64,000 nt of DNA, taken from assembly GCA_022661535.1 (NCBI GenBank), contig JAKULF010000004.1, forward strand, positions 1 to 64,000. The letters run 5' to 3'. The notes below the pieces were generated by a model. The model was given only the letters and a program-made list of their open reading frames with translations, ran no database searches and was not told the origin of the DNA. Below are positions 10,395 to 21,771 of the stretch, piece by piece. Position 1 is the stretch's first letter. Every line of letters starts with the position of its first letter. The DNA comes from Eutypa lata (taxonomy: Eukaryota; Ascomycota; Sordariomycetes; Xylariales; Diatrypaceae). The position numbers and the translations under genes were made by a program.

Positions 10395-10829
10395 TCAGTG
10401 TTTGGATGGCAGGTTATTTCGATCCAACATGCCCTTATTTCCAATCTCGACCATCGTAGCCCCATCCATTACAACACGGAGGGATTTGTTCAGTACATCT
10501 CCTATTAGCGAGTTGGGGATGATGCTAACTTCATCGCCCTGTATAATCACTAGAGCCTGCTCTGAAAAATCGATCGTACGAGAGTTGAATATGTAGTCGC
10601 CAGCGAGATTGAATGTTGGTTTGAGGAATTCTCGTTTTTCATTTGTCTTCATTGAGACAAATACTCGGTGTATCAATACGTCAGTTATTTCTTTTCCTGG
10701 ATTAAAGAAATTGGATTGAATAATCACTATCTTGGTACATTCGTACTGAGTAAGGTGGACAGCAGTAATTCCTACCCCACCTACCATAGAATGTATTCGG
10801 GCGTTCTTCCTCGCATCGATGTCAGCCAT
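10395..10829 (-). pseudogene. Stray enoylreductase-domain fragment of a reducing polyketide synthase
   Basis: An open frame of about 144 codons reads IHSMVGGVGITAVHLTQY (the NADPH-binding GGVG loop), then MKTNEKREFLKPTFNL, DYIFNSRTIDF, PNSLIGDVLNKSLRV and MVEIGNKGMLDRNNLP. These blocks match, in order, the C-terminal half of the enoylreductase domain of highly reducing fungal polyketide synthases. About 19 extra residues between the first two blocks may be a read-through intron, but no clean splice pair restores the normal spacing. The conserved NSLTGD reads NSLIGD. The fragment stops where the family continues with SMEPFD. No ketosynthase, acyltransferase or other PKS domain was found nearby, so this is an isolated relic. 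Confidence 0.65.
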
Positions 10830-12370
10830 GCCAAAAATAAGTACATAATTACCTATCCAACCACATCTCCCCGTATTTCGGCGGAGGTTTGAAGTGAATC
10901 TTTAACCAGGCGATATGGCTAGAAGGCTTGTTTGACCAGTTAGTTGTTCTTGAACTAACAGGTCGAAAATCCCGGGTTCGTGTGGTGGACAATGGTTTGT
11001 GCATAAACTTTGTAGTTTTAACATGGCACCATATCTTGCGAAAAGCAGGAATGTATGAGGGGGTTCGTTCTAAAAAGAATCGTTCTTGATACGCTATGTA
11101 CCACATTAACGCGCTCGGCCAGGTATTTTCTGGACAAAAGTAGAATATAATGCGAATCAATCTGCTCAACTCATGTATTTTTTTCTTTCGAACATCGTTA
11201 CCGCTTGATGCTGTCGTCCGTCTACTTTGCTTCGGAAGCATAGACTGACAGAGTGGGGCCAGAGCCAGAGCGGGGCCGGGCCGGGCTGGGCTTGCATAAG
11301 GGAGAGGCGCTAGGATGTGGGGTGCATGCGGTAGGGCTGGTAGCCTGGCTTGGCACGTGTGTAGGCCATCCAAGCCATTTAGCCCAGATATGACCTTTAT
11401 TGTGACTTGAATGTTGTCAAAGTTCAACAGAATGATGAGATCCAGGTTCTTACATAATATTTCAGTTTCAGAAGGTGTATTACTAGCCCAGGTACTTCGT
11501 AATGTTATGGTATATGGACCTAGGACAAGAGAGTCTTGACTGCTAGTTCCGAAATTGGGTTGATGTCATACCACGCAATTTGTACCATTCAGCGACCTCC
11601 TTATATGATTAGCGAACAGCGTACCAGGGACTCGGCCCTTTTTTTTATAGAATATTCGATACCGTAAGCTATAGAGTGGTGACTAGAAGCTGAGAGAACT
11701 TGGGTTAGGAAAAGTTTTAGGGCCCTGGGGTTCTTTTAATTCACATAATATTGACTATTCAGGGGGCTCAGACAGAGCATACAGAATACTATCTCAACTT
11801 TGAATAAAGTCTTTTGAATACTTGAATATACGGTAGTGGCTAGTTCTAAGTGAATATACAACCATAGGCGCTGACTTTTAACCCAGAACAAGTAATATGG
11901 TATCTAGCGGAAGACTGTCGATCTTTGCGGCATAGGTGATGATAATGAAAGCTCTATGATACTTGTGACTCACTCGCTCCAACGGTGTTTATGCTAGAGT
12001 GTATATATTCGCCGGAACTCTAAGATTCAGAAAATGCGCTGGAATTGACCTGATGCTGTTTTGTATCGGTGGTTCCTAAAACTAAGCTTCTAGCAGTATT
12101 TAGTCAAGCACCTAAGCGGACTGGCGAGCAAGTATCAACTCATTACGTTGTTCATCTAATCAATCAACGCAGGGCTAGAAGTTCTAAAATCACTATATCG
12201 AGCATGGCTCCTGTCCTTGACGATTACGTTGAAATCGGAAAGACCAGGCTGAACAACGTAATCAACAGACTCACTGTTTTTCTCCGGGGCGCCAAAGTAT
12301 CATGACTGAACATACGACATATCTTTATCTAAAGAAGGACCTCACGGCTCCGCACAACAGGTCGGTCCAG
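10830..12370. other. Intergenic, no gene seen
   Basis: A 192-codon minus-strand frame (10849-11427) has low-complexity Pro/Ala composition over a GC-rich run (around 11265-11295) and no family motif, so I do not call it. A + frame at 12069-12305 could be the decayed N-terminal part of the ADP-ribosylglycohydrolase relic, but nothing in it matches clearly. Confidence 0.35.
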
Positions 12371-13890
12371 ATGAATAGCAGAATGGTTGCGGAGCAGATT
12401 GGGGCTCAGACCTATATCAATATTTGAGCTATGGTGGTTCCGGGGAACCTCGCTTCAGCTGCTAGACTGGCAGGGGCTGCTGGCTCTGTGAGTCATGATG
12501 GTGAATTCTTTCATGCTGCCAAGATCTGGGCTACACGGCGGCCGAAACCTTATGTCGAAGGATACCACCTATTAGATACTAGACTGAGGGTTATCGCCCG
12601 CCCCAGTCACAGCCACTCTCATCATAGATATTCGGCAATAGTGCAAATATAATGGTGACTGGCTCCAACTCGCCAGAGAATTGAAGACAGGTGGATACAA
12701 TAAGCCCCATGGTATATGCCACGTTGTCCCCAACCATGAAATCATGATCATGACACTCATCCTCGCCCGTAATGACTTCTTCGAAGCCATGCACATCATC
12801 TATACGTGTGGCTGGGACCTCGATGTCAACTCCGGCAACCTCAGGTGCCTAGTCACCACTATACATAGCTTAGAAGCTTTCGAAGGCGGACCGGACTGGG
12901 GTCCCCTAGCAGATCGTGTACTTCTTGAATAATGATGGACGCAATGCTTATGATATTGCTAACATAGGTCGACAACTGGCCCGGAAGGAGCAATGTTTTT
13001 GTGGAAATTATATTACTCAGTATCAATTTTCCATTCCTAGAAGCGTCCAAGGATTTCAATCAATATCAAACAATAGCAAAGTTACTCTCCAGCAAGGAAT
13101 CAATGATAGCAGCAACACTGCTGCTCTAGCCATTAGGTCAGTTGGCTTGACTAAGGCCGCAAATCTAGTGGATATTATGACGCAGACCTTTGCCCTGTTG
13201 GAAGAACGAGAGATGCGGCTTTTCGATTAGGTCGGGTCACCCCTGGTATATCCTGATAAAAGTATCAAGGCCCTTGTCCGAGCAGATGCTAGAAACCCTA
13301 CTTCCGAGCGGGTGAGCGGTTGATACTAGCAATGAAACAAATACGTCTGTCAATGCCCTCGAGACTCTCGCCAGGGATCATTTCTCCCCCATCGAGCGGT
13401 TTCCACGTTCTTGGGTGGCGAGTCCTGACTCGCTTAGGTGGCCGAGCCATTCAAGCCATAGACATCACTACGTCTAGTATTGAGCATGGATATGACGGAA
13501 ATATATGACTAGACTACCTTAGATGGGATGGGACTCCCGAATTGGCATTGAGGGCAGATGCCAGCAGGGCCAACCACTTTTATAAGGCTTGCCTCGTTAA
13601 CGGTGCTGGTTTCTTCTACATATTCGGGAACTTCTGTCTAGCAAAAACCGTGAAGGCTCTTTGATGAATAGACGATAGAACTCGTTAAAAGGAGCTTTAA
13701 ATAAGATCTTGATACACCTTATAACATCCGTTTAGAAGTTGATCGTAGTGGTTTGCGTGCTCAAGTCGGCGATATATTACTTGAAGCTAGAAATATTCAA
13801 TACCAGCGCTGAGGTTTTGGACCTGTAGCGACTGATGGCTCATTGTCTGCAGTCAACATTGAAGTTGGTCACATACTTGACTGAGATCAT
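12371..13890 (+). pseudogene. Decayed ADP-ribosylglycohydrolase-family gene
   Basis: Blocks typical of this family appear in order across three frames: MVAEQIGAQTYIN, AMVVPGNLASAARLAG, the active-site segment SVSHDGE, CHVVPNHEIMIMTL, CGWDLDVNSGNLRCL (usually CGWDTDCNSGN, metal binding), HSLEAFEGGPDWGPLADR, AYDIANIGRQLA, SVQGFQS and GSPLVYP. Farther on, WDGTPELALRADAS, LEVDRSGLRAQVGD and ATDGSLSAVNIEVG resemble the C-terminal jelly-roll part. Stops interrupt it (for example TGA 12425-12427 and TAG 13228-13230), and the frame changes near 12640 and 12920. The N-terminal portion is missing or too decayed to see. Family members remove ADP-ribose or act on related N-glycosidic substrates; this copy cannot be functional. 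Confidence 0.7.
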
Positions 13891-14149
13891 TACAATGGGG
13901 CTCGGTGCTCACTCTGTTGTCTTTTAGCTTTCATTTTATTACGTTTGGATTCTCCTTCATTTGACAAGAGTTTTCCGCAGGCTGGTATTATCCTTCAGAA
14001 ATGTCCATGCTTGTACAGCATAGGTTATTGCCTCCATACAGTAAGTACATTGCTGACTCTGTGACCCTCATGTTCGTCATGCTCGTCGATGCTGATGTGC
14101 AGATCACGGCCTGTTCACCCTGTGGCATAATATTTGCTTAGGCTGTATT

Positions 14150-16113
14150 CTAGGCCGTACAATGATTTGTAGAGGGACTGGCTTGGCCTCTTTTCAAGAA
14201 CCTAATCTTTAGAGGGGCTGCTGTAGTAGTAAACGTATACTTTGCCCCTTTGTCAAATGTTTCCCCATCCTCTCCAGGAGCGAATACGACGTTGAACTCT
14301 TGAGCAATATAGCATGTTGCGATCCGCAAGGCCATCATTGCCATATTCTTGCCAATGCAAGCATAAGCTCCTTTATATAAGTTAGTGGAGATGACCTGGA
14401 CAGGAACACAGTTGGATTTACCAAGACTGAAAGGCAAGAAGGGCGCATCATCAGTGCCGAGCTCAGCTCTTCGCTCACCGAAACGCTCCGGAATGAATTC
14501 TGACCCTTGTTTCCAATATCTCTCGTCTGTCTGTATCTGTTGTACTGGAATACTCAAAATGACGTCGCCGGGGACGTAGTATTTATCAATCCGGATACCG
14601 TCCGGCGGCGTGACACGTGGCCCACCGAGTAGGGTCGGGGGTTTTAGCCTGAGTGTCTCGTTAATGATATCATCGACATACGGAATCAACTTCATCTTAT
14701 CATGATTGCAATCCGTGGGAGTCGGCATTACAGCGTCAATTTGAGATTGAAGTTTCTGGATTACGATGGGATGCTTCGCAAGGTAGTAGAGGATCGCAGC
14801 GAGCGTCGTTGCAACCGTCTCGCTGCCCGCAGCAATGATCGTATTTGAGTCCTCGTGAAGCGCAGCTATGGAAGGGGGCGCAGAAACGTCATTTTCCACA
14901 AATGCCTTAAGCAGCGAGGATACGATATTCTGAGGAGGCTCATTCGATTGCCAGTTCTAACTACTTGTCAGGTTTCACACTTGAAAGTCTTCTAATTTCG
15001 CCTTACTTGTAGCTTGGCTTGAATTTCCAGGGCACAGAGTTTGAACAGCGCAGGATATCCAACAATGAAGTCTGCGATACGAGAAATCAAATTCATAAGC
15101 CAGGGGACATGGCTGAGAGCCCCGAGAATTTCCATATGGTTATGTATCTCCTGGATTGCGGGATGTGCGGCCCCTCTAGCTAGACAGCCAAAGTCCATAC
15201 CGAGGCCAGTATCTCCGATGATATCGAATGCCAGATACATCGACCAATCGGTGGCATCTACGGCTTCTTCGTGGGATACTCTTGAGATGTACATGTCGAC
15301 TTTTTGCTTGATCCGTGGCTCATACATTTGGAGCGCTGCTATTAATTAACTTCAGTCACTGAATTGTGATTGCTCTCTGGACGTACCCTTGAATGCCAAA
15401 CCCCTGTCCCAAGCTTTTCTTCTCCTTCGGTGATCATCGTGGTCCCGTGTAGTATGAAGGGAACATCTCTTGGGGTCAATGTCCTTATGGGAATACCACG
15501 TCCCTTTTCGGCATTTTGACACAGGCCCATATATTGGAGCAATTGCGGACTGGTGGAGCACTGAAAGTTCTCTGGGCCCTGGACATATTGTAAGTCATAT
15601 TTGTAGGGGATTTTAGTGGAAGGAAATAAGGTAAAGGGGAAGCAGATAAGCGAATAGAACCGATTAATTACCAGTCCGAACAATTCTTCCATATTGCTCG
15701 TGCATATTAAAAACTTTTTCGTGATATTTGGAATGTCGGATTGAGACATATAAGCCGTGGAAACGAGTGATCTTAGCTAAGAAAGGGCCAGGAAATCTTC
15801 GGACACGGTGGAAAAATACTCTGTAGATGAAGATGCTGGTCAAAACACCGGAGGTGAACCCGCTGGTTATAGCGGTGACTCTGATTAAGATGTCTTGAAC
15901 CATGAGACCCTTCGACAGATACAAAGTTCCTAGGAGAAGAGGAGAAATGAGGTAAAGTACAAGAAACTGGTACATAAAAAGTTCCACCTCCAGATTCTTC
16001 AGCAGTGCGAGGTGGACAAAGGCCCCTACCCCCGCAGCACGTGAAAACTCCCATGTGGCTTTGCTTCCAAGGATGCAAGTTAGGAGGTCAAAGGTGAGAG
16101 AATGGTGACCCAT
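14150..16113 (-). CDS. Cytochrome P450 monooxygenase
   Basis: Five exons (16113-15672, 15578-15387, 15338-15007, 14956-14422, 14370-14150) join into a 573-residue frame with no stop. The N-terminus has several hydrophobic segments, so the enzyme is probably anchored in the endoplasmic reticulum, and the proline hinge RRFPGPF follows. The K region includes GTWYSHKDIDPKRCSLHTTRD. The I-helix is AAGSET at about 364-369, ExxR is ETLR at 422-425, and the heme loop FSLGAYACIGKN has its cysteine at about 505. The heme loop is only restored after removing the 51-bp intron 14421-14371, which supports the model. The overall pattern resembles fungal P450s related to tryprostatin B 6-hydroxylase. It is divergent from the UbiA-like gene across 918 bp and may oxidise that enzyme's product. 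The substrate is unknown. Confidence 0.88.
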
Positions 16114-17031
16114 GGCACTAATACCCGAAAATAAAAGTTAAAGAGCTGTTTTCGGGGGTAAAACTAGTGTAATTATCGAGAAGGTGGCACGTCTTATTAG
16201 CAGATATAGCTCTATTTTTCTATCTATCTTCCGACGGGATCCTAATCAGGGTTGGTGCGATACGGCTTCGTAGATGTAAGATGGCCGCACGATTTGCTAG
16301 CTAACATCGCTGGTTGCCGACTTCCAGGTTCCGGTCATTTTGCTTCTCCATTGCTTGTTACTGGATAGGGTAGTTAGATATGAGACATGGACTTGGCGAA
16401 TTGGGTACCAGAACCATCCATGCCATATTGTGGAGGTTAACAGGTTGATAGTTCAAATCAACCTCGATACATTGGGTGAGTATATCGATAACCTCAGGGC
16501 TTTGGGGGCCCTAAGAACCCGCTGTCTTCTATTCTGTTGCTAAGTAGTTCTGGCGCTACCAGGGGTAAGTCCAAACAAGATAAAGGTACCTGGGGATCAG
16601 GCACTTAGTGGAGGAGGGTAGTGTAACGGTATGCGGACGCAGCTGTGTAGTTGGTAGAAACATCCCACTCGTTTGTATCTAAATAATCTCTCAGCGTTAT
16701 CGCTGCTGCGCCTATATGGCTTTATGAGTAAGTTCTGGAGCCAACTGCTTCGAAAACCCTGCTCCTCTTGGGTCTACCTATGTCAAGATTATACTATCCG
16801 GGTGTAACGTTAGTCTATATCTCTTCTACCCAACTGCGTGTGTGTGTGTACACTGACTGGCGAACCTTTATAACTTGTAACACCGTAGACAGGAATATCA
16901 CCGCCCCAGAAGAGCTCAAAAGTGTATATAAGGCCCAACTCAGACGCCGCATCTAGAATAAACTAAGAATTAAGAAACTATTCATTCCATCCAAACTTCC
17001 GAGCCTTTAACCTTCGTCTAAGACTGATATT
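16114..17031. promoter_or_regulatory. Divergent promoter region between P450 and UbiA-like genes
   Basis: No coding frame is convincing here. A TATA-like TATATAAGG lies at 16925-16933, about 100 bp before the UbiA-like ATG at 17032, with A-rich and CT-rich leader sequence after it. The 918-bp spacer must hold the promoters of both divergent genes, so shared control is plausible. I could not identify a specific regulator site. Confidence 0.5.
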
Positions 17032-18018
17032 ATGGCTCCATCCTTAAACATCTTAATCGGTCTCCCCCTTCTCTTCAGTTCACTCTCCATCATTGCGAAG
17101 CGCTTATGGGGGAGTATCGGTTCTCTCTGCTACCACTTGCATACAATTTATCTCTTTAGTTGCAACAACATCCAAGATACAATAATCCCAGGCCTATTAT
17201 TTGGGTCTCTGAACGCTTCTGTCGCCCCACGACTCTCCATGGGTCCGGCCCGTTCGCTCACCGACATACTGCAATCAATCCCAGCAATGTTACTGTGGGG
17301 GTGGAGTCATCTACTATTTTTCAATATTAGCAACCAACGACACGAATGTGCAATCACTGAAGATCGCCTGAACAAACCGTGGAGACCCCTCGCAACCAAC
17401 CGCGTCAGTCCAGGTCAAGCATCATGGGCCTTGTGTCTCATGTGCCCTGTGATCATGATTATCTGGCTCTCGTTGGGGGGGCTGGCACCTGGCTGCATCA
17501 TAGTGGCCCTCACACTCCTGTACAATGACTGTGGAGGAGCTTCCAACCCGTGGGTTAAGAATCTGCTTAACGGTCCCGCCATTGTCTCTTTTCACGTCGG
17601 ACCTCTCGAGGTTGCTACGGGACGCTCTATCTTTCCCGCAGCTGGGAATGGGGAAGCAACTGCTTGGCTGTTAATACTGGCGGCGGCAGTGGCGACTACG
17701 AGCCATGCCCAAGACTTCAGAGACGTCGACGGTGATAAGGCTGCGGGGCGAGAGACTCTGCCAATATCAATAGGAGATCTAAACGCCAGGATGCTTGCTG
17801 CCTTCGGCATAGCAGGATGGACGCTAGTAGCCTGTCGCTTCTGGGGTGTAGGCTGGGCGGGTGGCTCCCTAGTGGTAATTGCAGGCGTAGTAGTGGCGGG
17901 AAACATGTTCTGGGACAAAACAAGGGCAGGGGATGCGCTTACATGGAAGATATTTCCCTTCTGGATGCTTGGTCTTTTTCTTCTGCCGGTTTGGGTGGAC
18001 ATGATGAGTGCATATTAG
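17032..18018 (+). CDS. UbiA-family membrane terpene cyclase/prenyltransferase
   Basis: A single exon encodes 328 residues with seven to nine hydrophobic helices. The first aspartate-rich region is NQRHECAITEDRLNKPWRPL at about 101-120, matching the N-Q-x3-E-x3-EDR-x-NKP pattern of fungal UbiA-like proteins. The second is AQDFRDVDGDKAAGRE at about 226-241. These motifs bind Mg-diphosphate. The family includes the fumagillin pathway's membrane sesquiterpene cyclase as well as true aromatic prenyltransferases, and sequence alone does not separate the two roles. The NKPWRP form and the lack of an obvious aromatic-substrate partner gene favour a terpene cyclase. It sits between a divergent P450 and a downstream aldehyde dehydrogenase, which suggests a small terpenoid pathway. 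It is intact and near normal length, with a TATA-like box 100 bp upstream. Confidence 0.85.
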   Translation: MAPSLNILIGLPLLFSSLSIIAKRLWGSIGSLCYHLHTIYLFSCNNIQDTIIPGLLFGSLNASVAPRLSMGPARSLTDILQSIPAMLLWGWSHLLFFNISNQRHECAITEDRLNKPWRPLATNRVSPGQASWALCLMCPVIMIIWLSLGGLAPGCIIVALTLLYNDCGGASNPWVKNLLNGPAIVSFHVGPLEVATGRSIFPAAGNGEATAWLLILAAAVATTSHAQDFRDVDGDKAAGRETLPISIGDLNARMLAAFGIAGWTLVACRFWGVGWAGGSLVVIAGVVVAGNMFWDKTRAGDALTWKIFPFWMLGLFLLPVWVDMMSAY

Positions 18019-18758
18019 ACTGACCACTCACTGTGGTCATCTGGTTCCATGCGCGAGCTGAACGGCATGTAGTATAACTACCTAAAGTATTACGTTAGTT
18101 GGGTTGTGCAGTTGGCATTAGTCCTTCATCATCATCATGAGGTAGTATTGGTTGGTGGCTGTATAAAGGACTCGCTATTAAATACCGAATTAGTGTCTGT
18201 TTCCGGCCACCAACGTGCATGCAAGTGTTGCAATCGATATGCGGCCCATGCATATGTACCTAATGACCATGCACATCCTATTATGCTCGATCTCCTTTTT
18301 AGCACCTGATGCAACCGGACAATCAGTTTGCCCGCTACAGCCTTACTTCCAACAGCCCTGCCGTGGCACTGGCAGGACCTATCTCCCAGACATATTGCTT
18401 ATGCATGAAGCTGTCACACTGCAACCTGTAGTTGGCACGCCTTATAGGCGCCCTTCGTGGGAGGCTATGATCTGAACAGCTTGAATGTTTTCTGTAATCT
18501 CCCTTGCTCGTTGGGCTGTCACTGGAGGGAATGTTGTTAGCTCTTCCCCCTTTTCTCAATTCATACCGGAACGTCTACATACATGCCTTTCGCTGTTCCT
18601 AGCAAAGCCATGATAGTAACTCGTCTTGTTTTTTTCCTGAGAATACACAACACAACACGCAGTTCATTATTACTCTTTAATAGTTTTACCAGCCTTCCTT
18701 TCTCCTTCTTCAGATACCCCTCCAATACACGTCTTAGCACACCTGACCAATCGGAACC
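18019..18758. other. Intergenic between UbiA-like and ALDH genes
   Basis: No gene is seen. Pyrimidine-rich stretches around 18630-18730 precede the aldehyde dehydrogenase start and look like a fungal leader/promoter. Confidence 0.4.
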
Positions 18759-20382
18759 ATGGCCACTCCTTCTCTTAGCTTTGACACTTTCAGCAACATC
18801 ATCGATGGCAAGCTTGTGAAGTCGGCGACCACCAGGCGCACGTTGAACCCTACTACTCTAGAGGAAAATGTAGAGGCTCCTCTTAGTACTATCGATGACA
18901 TCAACAAGGCGGTTCAAGCGGCACAGAAAGCCGCAAAGCTGTGGTCCGAAACGTCTTGGGATGATCGGAAGGCTTCTCTCTCGAGATTTACGCAGGCGTT
19001 TGAGGAACATAGAGACGAATTCGCCCAAATGTTGAACAAAGAGCAGGGGAAGTCAGTGCGTATACCTCCGTACCATCAATTTGTTTATTATCTGATAGGT
19101 ATCAGGCTTTCTGGGCCCAACACGAGATTAGTACTGCCTTGCAGTTCCTCAAAGGCTTCTGCCAGCTCTCACTTAGCGGAGAGACCATAGAGGACACCCC
19201 ACAGGGAAAGATCACCACCCACTATACACCCCTTGGAGTCGTGGCTGGTCTCACGCCCTGGAACTATCCTGTTCTTCTGGCATGCGGCAAAATAGGCCCC
19301 GCCCTACTGACCGGAAATGCCTTCATACTGAAGCCGTCTCCATTTACCCCTTATTGCGGTCTCAAGCTTGCAGAATTAGGCATGCGGTTCTTTCCCCCTG
19401 GTGTCTTTCAGGCTTTAAGCGGGGATGATGAATTGGGCCATGCGTTAACATCGCACCCCGATGTTAATATGATCACTCTCACAGGTTAGCCTTCCAGGTC
19501 ATTTTGTCTCATTTTTTTTCCATAGAAACTGTTGCTAATACGTTACAGGCTCCGTTGAGACCGGCAAGAGAGTCATGGCAACGTGTGCGCTAACGCTCAA
19601 GAGAGTTACGCTCGAGTTGGGTGGCAATGACGCGGCTATCGTATGCGCTGATGTGGACCCTGCTACCATAGCGGGGAAAATTGCACTATTCGCATTCTGC
19701 AACTCAGGGCAGATCTGCACGGCTATGAAGAGAGTCTTTGTCCACGAGTCTATCTACGACCAGGTGGTCTCTATCTTGGTCCAGATCGTCGAGGTGGAGG
19801 GCCGGAAGCTTCAGGCCGGCGAGGACACTATGATCAGCCCGATTACTAACGAGCCTCATTTTTCACGGACCAAGGAGCTCTTTGCGAGCATTGAGCACGA
19901 CAAACTCACGGTTGTTACTGGATCTACGAAGCCATTGGCTGACAAGAAGGGGTTTTTCTTTCTACCGACAATTGTCGACAACCCACCGGATAGCTCGGCC
20001 GTCGTTCAGCAGGAGCAGTTTGGTAAGTGTGGTCAAGTCACTACAAAATTTCACCGTTCATTATCTAGCTGGCTAATGTTTAACAGCACCTGTGCTGCCT
20101 GTGATGAAGTGGTCAGACGAATCTGATCTTGTCCAGAGGGTAAACAACACAAATGCTGGCCTTGGCGCCTCTGTGTGGTCTCGGGATGAGGGACAGGCCC
20201 GACGAATTGGGGGAAAGCTCCAAAGTGGTAACATATGGATCAATACGCATGCGGAGATCCAACCTAACGTTCCATTTGGGGGGCAGAAGCAGAGTGGATT
20301 TGGATTGGAATGGGGAGTTGAAGGATTGAAAGCATATTGCAACCTTCAAAGCGTGTACGCTAGACCACTGGAAGCCCTATGA
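18759..20382 (+). CDS. NAD(P)-dependent aldehyde dehydrogenase
   Basis: Exons 18759-19055, 19106-19484, 19549-20022 and 20087-20382 join into 481 residues, the usual size of the superfamily. Visible landmarks are PLGVVAGLTPWNYP with the catalytic asparagine; ILKPSPFTP, where the lysine contacts the cofactor; the cofactor-loop end LTGSVETGK; the general base in LELGG (Glu about 248); the nucleophile in NSGQICTAMKR (Cys about 282); and the C-terminal EQFAPVLPVMKW and PFGGQKQSGFG. All four exon joins restore conserved text exactly. It could convert an aldehyde made by the nearby P450 to an acid. It is transcribed in the same direction as the UbiA-like gene, 740 bp downstream of it. The substrate cannot be predicted. 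Confidence 0.9.
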
Positions 20383-21771
20383 GCCGCAAACATATTCCGT
20401 AGTACAATAACCAAGCCTCATTAGCTATCGTCCCATATGCAACAAAATCATTGTTTCGTTCGTAACCACGGACCAGTATTAGGAAACGCTGTGTACGAGA
20501 TGACTAGTATCTTGTCTTCCTCATTTGACCCAGGTCAAAAAAACAGCCAAGGCTCTCCTATCGCAAGCGCGCAATTACGCCCTATCTCCTATGTAGCGAA
20601 TTATGCAGGTTGGTAGGAACTGCAGGTTGATAAAAATTGCATGTAGGTGTGGATCCAAGGAATATGGAATTCTAAGGAGTGAATGGATAATAGGAGCCTC
20701 GGGAACAGGGTCGTAGGAAGTGGGACCAATAAGCACATGGGTACGAACTGCATGTTGGTCACATACTATATGGACTCAAAGCATGTGCCTCCTACTTGCA
20801 TGGCAGGCCTACAAAAAGAAACAGGATACCAAATGTCTTCCCGTGGCTCATGATACTTACAGCCCCTTGTTGGCGGACTACGCGCTAGGTAGGTAGCTTC
20901 GAGTGTGTCGGGTTGCAACTATGCAAGTGAGACTGTAACTCTCAAATTGCTACGCCAGTGAACCTTATCACCAACATATCTTACGATCCATGTGCTAAAT
21001 ATTAGGGATAATGAGCTTGCTTTGCAGTTAGATCAGCCATATACGGTGAGGTGGGAGGACCTGCATATATACATCACTGCGGCTTGGATAGGTTGTACTG
21101 TGCCTAACAACAGTCCCTTGGCTTATCTTCCCCAACATTACGGCTGTTCGCTTTCTACGTTTGTAAGGCGCATGCCAGCTATGGGCTAATGGATTCCCCA
21201 TGCGGATCATTATATTCTGCTTCCCTACCTCGAATACACCGTCGTAGAGCAGTAGACCCTAGTCCTTGTTAATTCCTTTCCATATTTTCATCTGACAGAA
21301 CTATTATAATAGAATTTAAGCTTTGCCATGACGGGTACGACCGGCTACCCCTTTCTTGGGCTGGAGGTCCTCATGTCATGTTCCTTGTCCCCTTTCTCTT
21401 GCAGACCTCACTCTTCATCCTCAGTCACCCTTTACTTGTCAGCAATCCAGGCAAATGCCTTGAGAACTGTCCAGAGGTTCTTGGAAATATCATACCAGTT
21501 TTCCATCATCTATATGCGTCCCCCTCGTCTACCATCTTTACACTTCAACCTCTTAAGCAGGGACTGTCGATTTTCGTGCGTTGTTAGCCTTATCCACCAA
21601 ATATCTCGAGACTCGTTCGCGACGAGTCCAGTGATCCGTCTCGGTCGTCAGCGACTGGTTACAGGCTGCCCAATGTGTTAAAGTCAAAGGCGCCATACCG
21701 ATCTATCTTACTTAAAGTCCGGCGGGAGCTGTGAATCTGTTTGGTTCTATCTTCACCAGTCTTGCGGGAAA
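20383..21771. other. Intergenic, no gene seen
   Basis: About 1.4 kb without a supported gene. The 117-codon frame at 21328-21681 has no recognisable features and lies directly upstream of the receptor gene. Confidence 0.4.

Noticed and set aside
10849..11427. 192-codon minus-strand frame upstream of the PKS fragment
   Set aside because: Low-complexity Pro/Ala/Leu text over a GC-rich run with no family motif; it is not continuous with the enoylreductase frame.
14985..15349. Plus-strand frame inside the P450 gene
   Set aside because: Antisense of P450 exon 3; no motif of its own.
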